Positions 1-8,636 of a stretch of 64,000 nucleotides of DNA are shown here, piece by piece. The notes beneath the pieces are model-generated. The model made no database searches. It was not told where the DNA came from and saw only the letters and a program-made list of their open reading frames with translations. The DNA lies in the NCBI RefSeq assembly GCF_015864575.1, contig NZ_JADYWW010000001.1:1821719-1885718 (forward strand). The letters run 5' to 3'. A program made the translations under genes and the position numbers. Origin of the DNA: Salinibacterium sp. SWN248 (GTDB taxonomy: Bacteria > Actinomycetota > Actinomycetes > Actinomycetales > Microbacteriaceae). Positions within the stretch are counted from its first letter, which is position 1. The number at the start of each line of letters is the position of its first letter.

Positions 1-43
1 CCTCGTCTTCGTATTCGACATCCTCGGAATTCAAGAGCAGTAA
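1..43 (+). CDS. FKBP-type peptidyl-prolyl isomerase, C-terminal end only
   Basis: The window opens inside a gene. The frame starting at base 2 reads LVFVFDILGIQEQ and then TAA. A run of hydrophobic residues ending in V-x-D-x-L-G-V/I-Q is typical of the last beta strand of actinobacterial FKBP-type prolyl isomerases. In related actinobacteria such a gene often lies just before pafB, which supports the call. Only 13 residues are visible, so catalytic residues, signal peptide and start cannot be judged. The stop lies 47 bases before pafB. Confidence 0.5.
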   Translation, partial: LVFVFDILGIQEQ

Positions 44-90
44 CCGCAACCCACGACACGGCCGGGTGTCAGAGACATAGGATTTGACTC

Positions 91-1074
91 GTGCCAACAC
101 CGAAAGTTCCCAACGAAGAACGGCTCTTTAGCCTCGTTTTGGCGTTGCTTTCCACCGAAAATGGGCTCACAAAGAGTGAGATCCTGTCGACGGTGCAGGG
201 CTATCGCCAACGCTTCGTACACTCGGGGGATAACGCGAACCTTGAGCGCCAGTTTGAGCGCGATAAGGACGACATTCGCGAACTGGGGGTTCCGCTCGAA
301 ACGATCGAGCCTCCCGAGCAGGCTGGTAATAACCAGAATCTTCGCTACCGCATCCCTCGCGTCGACTACGAACTTCCCGAGGACATCAAGTTTTCGGCGG
401 AGGAGTCCACGCTTCTCGGTCTCGCCGCGATGGTGTGGCGTGAGGGTTCTCTCTCTGAGGGTTCACGCCGTGCCATGGTGAAACTCCGATCGCTCGGCAT
501 CGAGACGGCGGAGCCGGTCCTCAGCTACGCGCCACAATTGCGGGTGCGCGATGCATCTTTCGAACCGCTCCGCGAAGCGATGGATCGGCGCGTGCTTGTC
601 AGCTTCGAGTATTTGAAGCCGGGGGAGCAGTCATCGACTACTCGGCTCGTAGCGCCACTCGCGCTCGTGCAACATCAGGGCCGCTGGCACCTGTATGCCA
701 AAGACCCGAAGACGGAACAGTTCAAGACGTTCCTCTTGCGACGCATCGTCAGCGACATCCAGCGCAGTAAAAAGACATTCGACTACGTAACGGATGACGC
801 CGCTGCTCAGGCCTTGTCTGGGCTTGAGCAGGTCTGGCAGTCCAACGTCGCTGTGCTGCGGGTGGAACCCGGCACCGACGCCGCTACTCGTCTGGGCAAA
901 CGTCGCGGAGCGGTGTTGCAGCCGGATTGCATGCTTGAGGTCAACTTCACTGACGTCAACATCATGGCCGACGAACTGGCCAGTTTTGGGCCCGAGGTTG
1001 TTGCAGTGTCTCCGCCCCATTTGCGGTCCGCCGTTATTGAACGACTCACGAGAACGGTGGCAGACCATGGCTAA
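91..1074 (+). CDS. pafB: PafB, WYL-domain transcriptional regulator
   Basis: The 327-residue protein starts at GTG 91. The N-terminus (about residues 8-70) reads as a winged-helix DNA-binding domain. A WYL ligand-sensing domain follows from about residue 160, with R-V-L-V-S-F-E-Y and the WHLYA strand that carries the family's W-x-L motif. PafB forms a heterodimer with PafC, and in mycobacteria the pair activates LexA-independent DNA-damage genes. The next gene is pafC, and its ATG at 1067 lies inside this gene's last codons (8-bp overlap), so the two are translationally coupled. The order pafB-pafC-tatA-tatC-helY matches other actinobacteria. No proteasome genes are visible here. Confidence 0.93.
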   Translation: MPTPKVPNEERLFSLVLALLSTENGLTKSEILSTVQGYRQRFVHSGDNANLERQFERDKDDIRELGVPLETIEPPEQAGNNQNLRYRIPRVDYELPEDIKFSAEESTLLGLAAMVWREGSLSEGSRRAMVKLRSLGIETAEPVLSYAPQLRVRDASFEPLREAMDRRVLVSFEYLKPGEQSSTTRLVAPLALVQHQGRWHLYAKDPKTEQFKTFLLRRIVSDIQRSKKTFDYVTDDAAAQALSGLEQVWQSNVAVLRVEPGTDAATRLGKRRGAVLQPDCMLEVNFTDVNIMADELASFGPEVVAVSPPHLRSAVIERLTRTVADHG

Positions 1075-2050
1075 AAAAATTCCGCCGCTGCGCGCTCAAG
1101 ACAAGCTGGTCTTTTTGCTCGCGCTCGTGCCTTATCTCATGGACCGTGACCGCGTCAGTGTCGCAGAAACAGCTCTTCACTTTGGCGTGCCCGAGCAGAA
1201 CATTCGCGACGCAGTACGACTCATCGCGGTTTCAGGAATCCCTGGCGATACCGCTACCTATCAGGCAGGCGATCTCTTCGATATTGCCTGGGACGACTTC
1301 GAAGATAACGACCAGATCGTGTTGACGCACCTGGTCGCTATCGATGACACGCCACGTTTCTCCGCTCGAGAAGCGTCTGCGCTCATCGCGGGCTTGCAGT
1401 ACCTCTCGAGCCTGCCCGAGCATGCTGATCGCGAAGCTATCGCAACCCTCACCTCGAAGCTATCACGGGGAGCATCCGCGCAACCAACGGCCGTCGCGGT
1501 GGAGTCGAGCGCGCTCGACGAGACGCTTGCCCTCATCCGTGAGTCCGTAGCAGCGGGTACCCAAATTGAGTTTGACTATCGCAACTCGCGCGGCGAGTCC
1601 GAGCGGCGCCGGATTGACCCGCTCCGGGTTGAATCAGTGGATGCGGACTGGTACGTGCGTGGCTGGTGCCATTCACGGGAGGATGTGCGCACCTTCCGTC
1701 TCGACCGCATCTCCAAACCGGCGATGACAACCGAGGCGATTACGCACACTGCTGGCGATGTGAACTTGCCGGAAACGCTCTTCGATACTTCTGCCGAAGA
1801 CATTGAGGTCACCGTCGAGGTGGCCCGGAGCGCCATCGGCCTGCTGGGGGACTACGTGCCCGAAGATGCTGTTCTGGTACCCGCGGGGGATCGCGTGCGC
1901 ACGGTGGTTCGTGTTCCCCACTTTCACGGTCTCAAGCGACTCATCGCTGGCCTCCCCGGCGTCGTAACCGTCGTGGCGCCCGACGAGGCCCGACGTGCGG
2001 TAGCGGGCTGGGCCCAGGCTGGGTCCGACCTCTACGCGGAACAGCGATAG
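1067..2050 (+). CDS. pafC: PafC, WYL-domain transcriptional regulator
   Basis: I start this 327-residue protein at ATG 1067 (MAKKIPPLRAQDKL). The frame is open further upstream, but only inside pafB. The N-terminal part is a helix-turn-helix region. A WYL domain follows at about residues 155-260, with I-E-F-D-Y, the core D-W-Y-V-R-G-W (around residue 195) and the R-T-F-R-L-D-R-I segment that usually follows it. It is the partner subunit of PafB in the DNA-damage response regulator. The 8-bp overlap with pafB implies equal synthesis of the two. The rest is a WYL C-terminal extension of the usual length. Confidence 0.93.
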   Translation: MAKKIPPLRAQDKLVFLLALVPYLMDRDRVSVAETALHFGVPEQNIRDAVRLIAVSGIPGDTATYQAGDLFDIAWDDFEDNDQIVLTHLVAIDDTPRFSAREASALIAGLQYLSSLPEHADREAIATLTSKLSRGASAQPTAVAVESSALDETLALIRESVAAGTQIEFDYRNSRGESERRRIDPLRVESVDADWYVRGWCHSREDVRTFRLDRISKPAMTTEAITHTAGDVNLPETLFDTSAEDIEVTVEVARSAIGLLGDYVPEDAVLVPAGDRVRTVVRVPHFHGLKRLIAGLPGVVTVVAPDEARRAVAGWAQAGSDLYAEQR

Positions 2051-2058
2051 GTGCCGCG

Positions 2059-2406
2059 ATGATTGCATGGTGGGGCTGGCTGCTCATCTGGGTGGGGCTC
2101 GTACTCATCTTGGTCGCGATGCTGGGCGTCGTTGCGTGGATCTTGTTCCGTAAGGCAATGGTTCTGATGAAGGATCTTTCGGATGTCGTCGAGAAGACGT
2201 CGATTCTGGATGTCGAGTCGGAGAAACTCAGCAAGCCACAAGTGGCAATTCTTACCGAGATGGTGGAGATTCGCGATCGCCATGAAGCGCTCAAGCGCCA
2301 GCGCGCTGAAGTCAAGCTCGCTAGGCACGAACGCCGCATTGCTCGCGCTAAGACAATCACTAAGCGCGACGCTTCTCAGATGCGGTGGCCCAAGGAGTGG
2401 TCGTAG
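2059..2406 (+). CDS. Small membrane-anchored hypothetical protein
   Basis: This 115-residue protein starts at ATG 2059, eight bases after pafC. Residues 4-30 form one strongly hydrophobic helix rich in W, G, L and V. It is followed by a charged, probably coiled-coil tail rich in K, R and E (from about residue 38). That gives a bitopic membrane protein with a cytoplasmic tail. I do not recognise the family. It is tightly packed between pafC and another small membrane protein, whose start directly abuts its stop, so all are probably one transcript leading into tatA-tatC. Confidence 0.7.
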   Translation: MIAWWGWLLIWVGLVLILVAMLGVVAWILFRKAMVLMKDLSDVVEKTSILDVESEKLSKPQVAILTEMVEIRDRHEALKRQRAEVKLARHERRIARAKTITKRDASQMRWPKEWS

Positions 2407-2778
2407 GTGGGCTGGGTCTTTGCTGCTGGCCTGATTCTCATCGCTCTGCTCTGGTTCGCAACGTGGTTGCGACGCCGGACTATCCGGGCGTATTTGCTCA
2501 CGGCCGGCGCGCAGACAGCGGGCATCAGTAGCGAGTATCGTCGCCGACGGCGAGCTCCCCGCATTGCGGTGCGCTACACCGACAGCGCGGGAATCGAGCG
2601 AGTAGTCGTGAAGTCGTTGGTGAGCGCGGGCGATGCGCAATTGCTCGCGAAACCCGCGGTGGTGCTTTACCACCCCAAGCATCGCAGCCGTTCTGATTAC
2701 GTTCTTCTCGGCTTTGGGCGACAGCCTCAACGGTGGTTTCCTGTTGAGTTCGCACCGCGCGAATCATCAGCCCGATAA
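2407..2778 (+). CDS. DUF3592-like membrane protein
   Basis: This 123-residue protein starts at GTG 2407, immediately after the TAG of the previous gene. One N-terminal membrane helix (residues 2-18) precedes a basic stretch (about 21-50). A beta-rich domain follows, with I-A-V-R-Y-T-D-S-A-G, then V-V-L-Y-H-P-K-H-R. The pattern 'membrane helix, then V-x-Y-x-P' resembles DUF3592 proteins, but the match is by eye and weak. Function is unknown. Its place in the pafC-tatA interval points to co-transcription, not to a specific role. Confidence 0.6.
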   Translation: MGWVFAAGLILIALLWFATWLRRRTIRAYLLTAGAQTAGISSEYRRRRRAPRIAVRYTDSAGIERVVVKSLVSAGDAQLLAKPAVVLYHPKHRSRSDYVLLGFGRQPQRWFPVEFAPRESSAR

Positions 2779-2813
2779 CTGTTCATTGTTCGGCGCATCA
2801 CGGCGAATCTAGG

Positions 2814-2819
2814 TATGAT
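2814..2819 (+). promoter_or_regulatory. Possible -10 element upstream of tatA
   Basis: TATGAT lies 37 bases before the tatA ATG, inside the 78-bp gap after the preceding gene. No convincing -35 hexamer sits 16-18 bases upstream, so this is only a suggestion that tatAC has its own promoter besides read-through from pafBC. Confidence 0.25.
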
Positions 2820-2856
2820 TGGCCAACGCAGCCTTCGATTTTTAAGGAAGTTCTCC

Positions 2857-3072
2857 ATGCTCGGCAATCTCAGCGGTTGGCACCTCGTTATTCTCTTGGT
2901 CGTCATCCTCTTGCTCTTCGGTGCACCGAAACTTCCTGGGCTTGCGCGCAGTCTCGGCCAGTCAATGCGCATCTTCCGCAGCGAGGTCAAGACGATGAAA
3001 GACGAGAACAGTTCCGATTCCCCAGCCGACACTTCGGCGGATTCGAACAGCGACACTCCTCCTAAGTCCTAG
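2857..3072 (+). CDS. tatA: Sec-independent translocase subunit TatA
   Basis: The 71-residue protein begins at ATG 2857, chosen because AAGGAAG sits 6 bases upstream; an in-frame ATG at 2815 lacks a good site. It shows the TatA layout: a short periplasmic N-terminus, a single membrane helix (residues about 6-22) ending in L-F-G-A-P-K-L-P, an amphipathic helix from about residue 27, and an acidic, serine-rich tail. TatA multimerises with TatC to carry folded twin-arginine substrates across the membrane. tatC follows after 5 bases. A likely client in this window is the twin-arginine-like DUF305 protein at 27805. Confidence 0.93.
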   Translation: MLGNLSGWHLVILLVVILLLFGAPKLPGLARSLGQSMRIFRSEVKTMKDENSSDSPADTSADSNSDTPPKS

Positions 3073-3077
3073 CCCCT

Positions 3078-3881
3078 ATGGCAGTTCGCGCCGAGAGGTG
3101 GCGTTCCAAGAGTGAAGAACGGATGTCACTCGGCGCGCACCTCGTAGAGCTCAAGAAGCGGTTGTTCATTTCCGCGATTGCGATCATTGTGACCGCTATC
3201 GCAGGTTTTATCTTTGCGAATTTCTTTATCGACGCCTTGCGCGCACCGATTACCAACATCGCTGACGCAACCGGCCGCGGTGCCGCTCTCAACTATGACG
3301 CGGTAACTCAAGCATTCGATATCCGTATGCAGATCGCGTTCACGGTGGCGATCGTCGCCGCAAGCCCGGTGTGGCTGTACCAAGTCTGGGCGTTTTTGGT
3401 TCCCGGCCTTGTGCGCAAAGAAAAGCAATATGCAATTGGCTTTTTAGCAACCGCGATTCCCCTGTTTCTCGCAGGGTGTGCCGCCGGCTGGTATGTAATG
3501 CCGAACATCATCACGCTCATGTTGGGCTTCGCGGGTGACCAAGATCTCTCCAATCTGAACGCAAAGTACTACTACGACTTCATCGTGAAGCTGCTGCTCT
3601 CGGTTGGGATCGCTTTCGTATTGCCCGTTTTTGTGGTGCTTCTCAACTTGGTGGGGGTGCTGTCGGCGAATGCAATTCTCAAGGGGTGGCGCGTCGCCAT
3701 TTTGACGATCTGCATCTTCACCGCAATCGCTACGCCTGCCGCCGACGTCATTTCAATGTTCCTGCTCGCCATTCCGATGATCATTCTCTACTTCATCGCA
3801 GCACTGATTGCGTGGCTTCATGATCGACGTGCGGCCAAGAAAGCTGCCGCCGTTGACGCCGAGTTGCGAGCAGAAGGCTAA
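3078..3881 (+). CDS. tatC: Sec-independent translocase subunit TatC
   Basis: This is a 267-residue multipass membrane protein. The N-terminal signature M-S-L-G-A-H-L-V-E-L-K-K-R-L (from about residue 16) is the TatC entry motif that contacts twin-arginine signal peptides. Six hydrophobic segments follow, including F-L-V-P-G-L and Y-A-I-G-F in the second and third helices. A short basic tail ends the protein. TatC is the receptor of the Tat translocase. The upstream tatA is five bases away, and helY starts 25 bases downstream. The length is normal for actinobacteria. Confidence 0.95.
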   Translation: MAVRAERWRSKSEERMSLGAHLVELKKRLFISAIAIIVTAIAGFIFANFFIDALRAPITNIADATGRGAALNYDAVTQAFDIRMQIAFTVAIVAASPVWLYQVWAFLVPGLVRKEKQYAIGFLATAIPLFLAGCAAGWYVMPNIITLMLGFAGDQDLSNLNAKYYYDFIVKLLLSVGIAFVLPVFVVLLNLVGVLSANAILKGWRVAILTICIFTAIATPAADVISMFLLAIPMIILYFIAALIAWLHDRRAAKKAAAVDAELRAEG

Positions 3882-3906
3882 GCAATCACCGTTTAGGCTG
3901 TAGTCA

Positions 3907-6339
3907 ATGACTGAACTGTCTCCCGCCGAACGGTACGCCGCGGCAAAGAAGCGTCGGGGATACCCCGTTCTTGAAGCCTTTCGCGCCAGCCAGCGCTTCG
4001 ATCTCGATGAGTTTCAGATCTCAGCCTGCCAAGTTGTCGAAGACGACAAGAGTGTCCTCGTCGCGGCACCGACTGGAGCCGGCAAGACGATCATCGCTGA
4101 GTTCGCTATCTACCGAGCCATGCAACTCGATGGGCCGAAGGTGTTTTACACCGCGCCGATGAAAGCGCTGAGCAATCAGAAATTTCAGGAGCTCGTCGCC
4201 GAGTACGGTCCCGAGAACGTAGGGCTGCTCACCGGTGACACAAACGTCAATGCCAGCGCGCGCATTGTGGTCATGACCACCGAAGTGCTGCGCAACATGC
4301 TCTACGCCAAGTCTGACCTGTTGAAGAACCTCAGCACAGTCGTGATGGATGAGGTGCACTTCCTGGGCGATCGCTTCCGCGGCGCCGTGTGGGAAGAAGT
4401 GATCATCCATTTGCCTGAGGACGTTCACATGGTCTCGCTGAGCGCGACTGTGTCGAACGCTGAGGAGTTTGGTGACTGGCTGCAGGCCGTTCGGGGCGAT
4501 ACCGAAGTAATCGTCTCAGAAGACCGCCCAGTGCCTCTGGAGCAGCATGTGCTCGTGGGCACGAAGCTCATTGACCTGTTCGACTCGTCAGGCTTGGCCG
4601 CAACGAACCGCGTGAATCCAGAACTCGCGCAGATGGCGCGCTTCGGTGGTCGAAGCCAGAGTGTCGGCAATCGCAGAAAGAGTAGTCGCCATGACTCTCG
4701 TGGCGGTCGCCCGGCACGTTCTCGCATGGATCGCGCCGATGTCGTCGCAATGCTTTCGTCAAAGAATCTTGTGCCAGCCATTTTCTTCATTTTCAGTCGC
4801 ATGGGCTGTGATCAGGCGGTGAATCAAGTTTTGCGTGCCGGTGTTCGCCTAACGACGTCCGAGGAGCGTGACGAGATCCGCGAGATCGTCGAGTCTCGCT
4901 GCCGCACGCTTCTCGATGAAGATCTGGCTGTTCTCGGCTATTGGGATTGGCTCAGCGGCCTCGAGCGGGGCGTTGCTGCCCATCACGCTGGCCTTCTTCC
5001 CGCGTTCAAAGAGGTCGTGGAGGAGCTTTTCCAAAAGAAGCTTGTCAAGGCTGTTTTTGCGACAGAGACGCTCGCGCTCGGCATCAATATGCCGGCCCGC
5101 ACCGTTGTGCTCGAAAAGCTTGAAAAGTTCAATGGTGAGGCGCGCGTTCCGATTACCCCAGGGGAGTACACCCAGCTCACTGGTCGTGCCGGCCGACGCG
5201 GCATCGACATCGAGGGTCACTCGGTTATCCAGTGGGTGGACGGGCTCGACCCGCAGGCGGTAGCATCCCTCGCGTCACGCCGCACCTACCCGTTGAACTC
5301 GAGCTTCAAGCCGACATACAACATGGCTGTGAACCTCATCGAGCTGTTCGGTCGGGAGCACACTCGCGAGATTCTGGAATCGAGCTTCGCGCAATTCCAA
5401 GCCGACCGCGCTGTTGTTGATTTGGCTCGCAAGGTTCGTTCGCAGAAGAACTCGCTCGACGGCTATGCAAAGTCCATGGAGTGCCACTTGGGCGACTTTG
5501 GCGAGTACTCCCGCATCCGTCGTGAACTCAATGATCTTGAAAAGAAGTCGCAGCCCAAGAACGATGCGGGTCACCGCGCCGAGCGTGAACGGCGTCAGCG
5601 CAAGCTCGCCGATCTGCGTCGCCAAATGCGCAAACATGAGTGCCATGCCTGTCCGGAGCGCGAATCTCACGCACGCTGGGCCGAACGCTGGTGGCGCCTG
5701 AAGCGCGAGACAGATCAGCTGACTCGCCAGATTCAGAACCGCACAGGAGCGGTTGCCAAGATCTTCGACCGCGTCACCGATGTGTTGACCAAGCTCGGTT
5801 ACATCGAGCCGGGAGCCAACGGTGAGATGACGATCAACTCCTACGGCCGCACGCTGCGACGCATCTATGGAGAACGCGACCTCCTCGTTGCCGAATCACT
5901 GCGACACGGGTTCTGGAACGAGCTCGACGCTTCCTCTTTGGCCGCTATGGCTACGACGCTGGTGTACGAGCCCCGTCGCGACGAAGGTGACCTCAGCGAT
6001 CGTTACCTCCCGCGTGGTGCCTTCCGTGAGGCCTTCGACAAGACGACCACGCTGTGGGCAGAGCTCGACGATCTCGAGCGTGATAACCGTCTGCCCGGAA
6101 GCCAACCACTCGCGGCTGGGCTCGCGCTCGCTATGTACCGCTGGGCGAATGGAGCCAACCTTGACTCCGTGCTCGATCTCGCGGATATGGCTGCGGGTGA
6201 CTTTGTGCGCGTCACCAAACAGACCATCGACCTTCTTGACCAGCTCTCGGTCGTCGCTGATGGCAACGTCGGCCCGACCGCGCGCAAGGCGCTCGACGGC
6301 ATCCGTCGCGGAATCGTCGCCTACAGTTCTGTCGCTTAG
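3907..6339 (+). CDS. helY: HelY-like Ski2/Mtr4-type DEVH-box RNA helicase
   Basis: The 810-residue protein starts at ATG 3907. Motif I is APTGAGKT near residue 53, motif II is DEVH near 148, S-A-T lies near 182, and motif VI QLTGRAGRRG is near 423. These place it in superfamily 2 with the Ski2/Mtr4 exosome helicases. A basic insert rich in R, S and G lies near residues 245-278. The C-terminal half holds a DSHCT-like helical domain with an internal cysteine pair (C-H-A-C, about 579-582). Mycobacterial HelY sits at the same place beside tatC, pafC and pafB. The substrate is unproven; RNA remodelling or decay is an inference from the family. Confidence 0.9.
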   Translation: MTELSPAERYAAAKKRRGYPVLEAFRASQRFDLDEFQISACQVVEDDKSVLVAAPTGAGKTIIAEFAIYRAMQLDGPKVFYTAPMKALSNQKFQELVAEYGPENVGLLTGDTNVNASARIVVMTTEVLRNMLYAKSDLLKNLSTVVMDEVHFLGDRFRGAVWEEVIIHLPEDVHMVSLSATVSNAEEFGDWLQAVRGDTEVIVSEDRPVPLEQHVLVGTKLIDLFDSSGLAATNRVNPELAQMARFGGRSQSVGNRRKSSRHDSRGGRPARSRMDRADVVAMLSSKNLVPAIFFIFSRMGCDQAVNQVLRAGVRLTTSEERDEIREIVESRCRTLLDEDLAVLGYWDWLSGLERGVAAHHAGLLPAFKEVVEELFQKKLVKAVFATETLALGINMPARTVVLEKLEKFNGEARVPITPGEYTQLTGRAGRRGIDIEGHSVIQWVDGLDPQAVASLASRRTYPLNSSFKPTYNMAVNLIELFGREHTREILESSFAQFQADRAVVDLARKVRSQKNSLDGYAKSMECHLGDFGEYSRIRRELNDLEKKSQPKNDAGHRAERERRQRKLADLRRQMRKHECHACPERESHARWAERWWRLKRETDQLTRQIQNRTGAVAKIFDRVTDVLTKLGYIEPGANGEMTINSYGRTLRRIYGERDLLVAESLRHGFWNELDASSLAAMATTLVYEPRRDEGDLSDRYLPRGAFREAFDKTTTLWAELDDLERDNRLPGSQPLAAGLALAMYRWANGANLDSVLDLADMAAGDFVRVTKQTIDLLDQLSVVADGNVGPTARKALDGIRRGIVAYSSVA

Positions 6340-6352
6340 GCTCGAACGCGTG

Positions 6353-7918
6353 ATGCCCGATAAACCCGTTGCTGTGCTGCCCTTCTGGGCTGCGATTGTG
6401 GTTGCACTGGCATCCGGCCCCATTTTGGATGCAGGGTTCCCAGACAAGAGCGTCTGGCCGATGACCTTTGTCGGCATCGCGCTCGTGCTCATCGCCCTTC
6501 GCGGGCGGAGCTCCCGTGGGGCATTTCTCGTCGGTTTTCTTGGCGGAATGGCGTTCTATTTGACGCACATTTCCTGGGCATCTCTCTTTTTGGGCCCTGT
6601 GCCGATGCTGGCACTGTCGTTTCTTGAGTCGCTGTTCGTCGCGCTCGGCGGGCTCGCAATCACCCTGGCCTATCGCTGGTTGCCGCGCGCTTTTGGAGCG
6701 GGCTGGGGAGCAACGCTGGGCCTCGCCGTTGTGGTTTCAGGCCTCTGGACAGCGCGCGAAGCGTGGATGAGCGTCTGGCCCTATGGCGGCTTCTCCTGGG
6801 GCCGCGTTGCTCTATCTCAGTCGGAGAGCCCGCTTGCAGCCCTCTTCCCGTGGCTCGGCGTCTCGGGCGTCAGCTTCGTAATGGTTCTTGTTGTCGCGCT
6901 TTCGCTTGCCGCCGCCGAATACACCTGGCGTCACTACCGCGAACTTCCCTTGGACGAACGCGCCCAGCACCTCTCGAGGGCGCTACGCACCGCCTTCGTA
7001 CCGGTAACGGTCGTCACTCTGCTGCTGAACGCACCCTCGTGGCACGCGACCCTCGACGGAACACTCCGCGTCGGCGCAGTCCAAGGAAATGGAAAAGCCG
7101 CCTATTTCGACGAGCGCGACCGCGGTGACCTACTTCAGGCGCAACTCACCGCCACCGAGCCGCTCTACGGCCAGGATCTCGATCTCGTGGTGTGGCCCGA
7201 GGGCGGCACCGATCTCTCACCGCTGAGCAATAGTTACGCGGCAGCAGCCTTCGATTACGTCGTCGATAACGCCAATGCACCGCTGATTTCCGGCGACATC
7301 ACCGAGCGTGACGGAAACATCTATAACAGTCAGTTGTTGTGGATGCCGGGGGAGGGCGTCGTCGATATTTACGACAAACGCCATCCCGTTCCCTTTGGCG
7401 AGTATGTCCCCAACCGCGAGATCTGGGAGCAGTTTGCGCCCGACCTCATCGGGCTCATTGGGCGCGACTATTCAATCGGCAGCACCGATATGGTCTTCGA
7501 TGTGAACGGTGTGACCCTCGGCGTCAACATCTGTTTCGACATCGTCGACGACCAGATCCTTACAGAGTCCGTCGAAGAGGGCGCTCAGCTCATCATCGCG
7601 TCCTCCAACAACGCGGATTTCGGCCGCACCGATGAGAGCGCCCAACAGCTGGCAATGGCCCGCATTCGCGCGCTCGAACTCGGCCGCAGTGTCGTCAATA
7701 TCTCGACCGTCGGTTTGAGCGCCATCATCGCCCCCGACGGAACCACAATAGCTGAAGTGCCGTGGTACACGGCGGCCACCATGGTCGAAGACGTGCCGCT
7801 CTCCACCAGCATCACTCCGGCCGTTGTCTGGGGTCGCGAGCTCGAGTGGCTCGTGTCAGGAATAGGGCTCGGCGCACTCATCGTCGCAGCAGTGGCCGGT
7901 CGGAGAAAAAATGCCTAA
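6353..7918 (+). CDS. lnt: Apolipoprotein N-acyltransferase Lnt
   Basis: I start this 521-residue protein at ATG 6353; the preceding GTG at 6350 is possible. The N-terminal 210 residues or so hold several membrane helices. The C-terminal half is a carbon-nitrogen-hydrolase domain with the expected triad: Glu in W-P-E-G-G-T-D (about 283), Lys in Y-D-K-R-H-P-V-P-F-G-E-Y (about 342) and Cys in N-I-C-F-D (about 394). Lnt adds the third acyl chain to lipoproteins, several of which are encoded in this window. The stop overlaps the next gene by 8 bp. In mycobacteria this domain is fused to or paired with the mannosyltransferase that follows (Ppm1). Confidence 0.93.
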   Translation: MPDKPVAVLPFWAAIVVALASGPILDAGFPDKSVWPMTFVGIALVLIALRGRSSRGAFLVGFLGGMAFYLTHISWASLFLGPVPMLALSFLESLFVALGGLAITLAYRWLPRAFGAGWGATLGLAVVVSGLWTAREAWMSVWPYGGFSWGRVALSQSESPLAALFPWLGVSGVSFVMVLVVALSLAAAEYTWRHYRELPLDERAQHLSRALRTAFVPVTVVTLLLNAPSWHATLDGTLRVGAVQGNGKAAYFDERDRGDLLQAQLTATEPLYGQDLDLVVWPEGGTDLSPLSNSYAAAAFDYVVDNANAPLISGDITERDGNIYNSQLLWMPGEGVVDIYDKRHPVPFGEYVPNREIWEQFAPDLIGLIGRDYSIGSTDMVFDVNGVTLGVNICFDIVDDQILTESVEEGAQLIIASSNNADFGRTDESAQQLAMARIRALELGRSVVNISTVGLSAIIAPDGTTIAEVPWYTAATMVEDVPLSTSITPAVVWGRELEWLVSGIGLGALIVAAVAGRRKNA

Positions 7919-8636
7919 CGTCGTCGTGGTCGTCCCGACCTATAACGAGATCGAGAACATTTCCGCGATCGTTGGTCGGCTCCGGCAAGCAGTGCCACGA
8001 GCCCACGTGCTCGTGGTCGATGATTCCAGCCCCGATGGCACGGGGGAGCGCGCCGAAGAGCTCGCCGCCGCCGATCCGGGCATCACTGTGCTGCACCGCG
8101 CCAAGAAAGAGGGACTCGGCAAGGCCTACCTCGCCGGCTTTGCGCTGGCCCTTGAGCGCGGTTATGACTACATCGCGGAGATAGACGCCGATGGTTCCCA
8201 TGATCCGTCAGATCTTCCGGCGATGATTGCTCTCGCCAAAGCAGGCAACGATCTTGTCATCGGTTCCCGCTGGGTGCCCGGCGGTTCCGTCAAGAACTGG
8301 CCATGGTTTCGGCACACCATTTCGCAAACGGGGAACGCCTATGCCCGCACGGTGCTGCACTCCGACATCCGGGACATCACTGCAGGGTTCAGAGTGTTTC
8401 GCGCGAGTGCGCTGCGAGAGTTAGGCCTCGACGGAGTCTCGTCGCAGGGCTACTGCTTTCAAGTAGAAATGGCCTGGAACTTGGAACGTGCGGGCTACCG
8501 AGTGGCGGAGCATCCGATCACGTTCGTTGAGCGCTCAACAGGCCGATCAAAAATGCATGCAGGAATTGTTGCAGAAGCACTGCTCAGGGTCACCGGCTGG
8601 GGAATAGCGGCGACCCTGAATGCAGCACGTCGTTAG
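7911..8636 (+). CDS. ppm1: Polyprenol monophosphomannose synthase (Dpm1/Ppm1 family)
   Basis: This 241-residue family-2 glycosyltransferase has V-V-P-T-Y-N-E near the start, V-V-D-D-S-S-P-D-G-T-G near residue 32 and E-I-D-A-D-G-S-H-D-P near residue 90. These motifs bind GDP-mannose and metal. There are no C-terminal membrane helices, as in the catalytic domain of mycobacterial Ppm1. It should make polyprenyl-phosphate-mannose, the lipid-linked donor for lipomannan/lipoglycan and protein mannosylation. The start lies within lnt, so the products are coupled as a split Ppm1. The TAG at 8634-8636 directly abuts the stop of convergent rbpA. Confidence 0.92.
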   Translation: MPNVVVVVPTYNEIENISAIVGRLRQAVPRAHVLVVDDSSPDGTGERAEELAAADPGITVLHRAKKEGLGKAYLAGFALALERGYDYIAEIDADGSHDPSDLPAMIALAKAGNDLVIGSRWVPGGSVKNWPWFRHTISQTGNAYARTVLHSDIRDITAGFRVFRASALRELGLDGVSSQGYCFQVEMAWNLERAGYRVAEHPITFVERSTGRSKMHAGIVAEALLRVTGWGIAATLNAARR

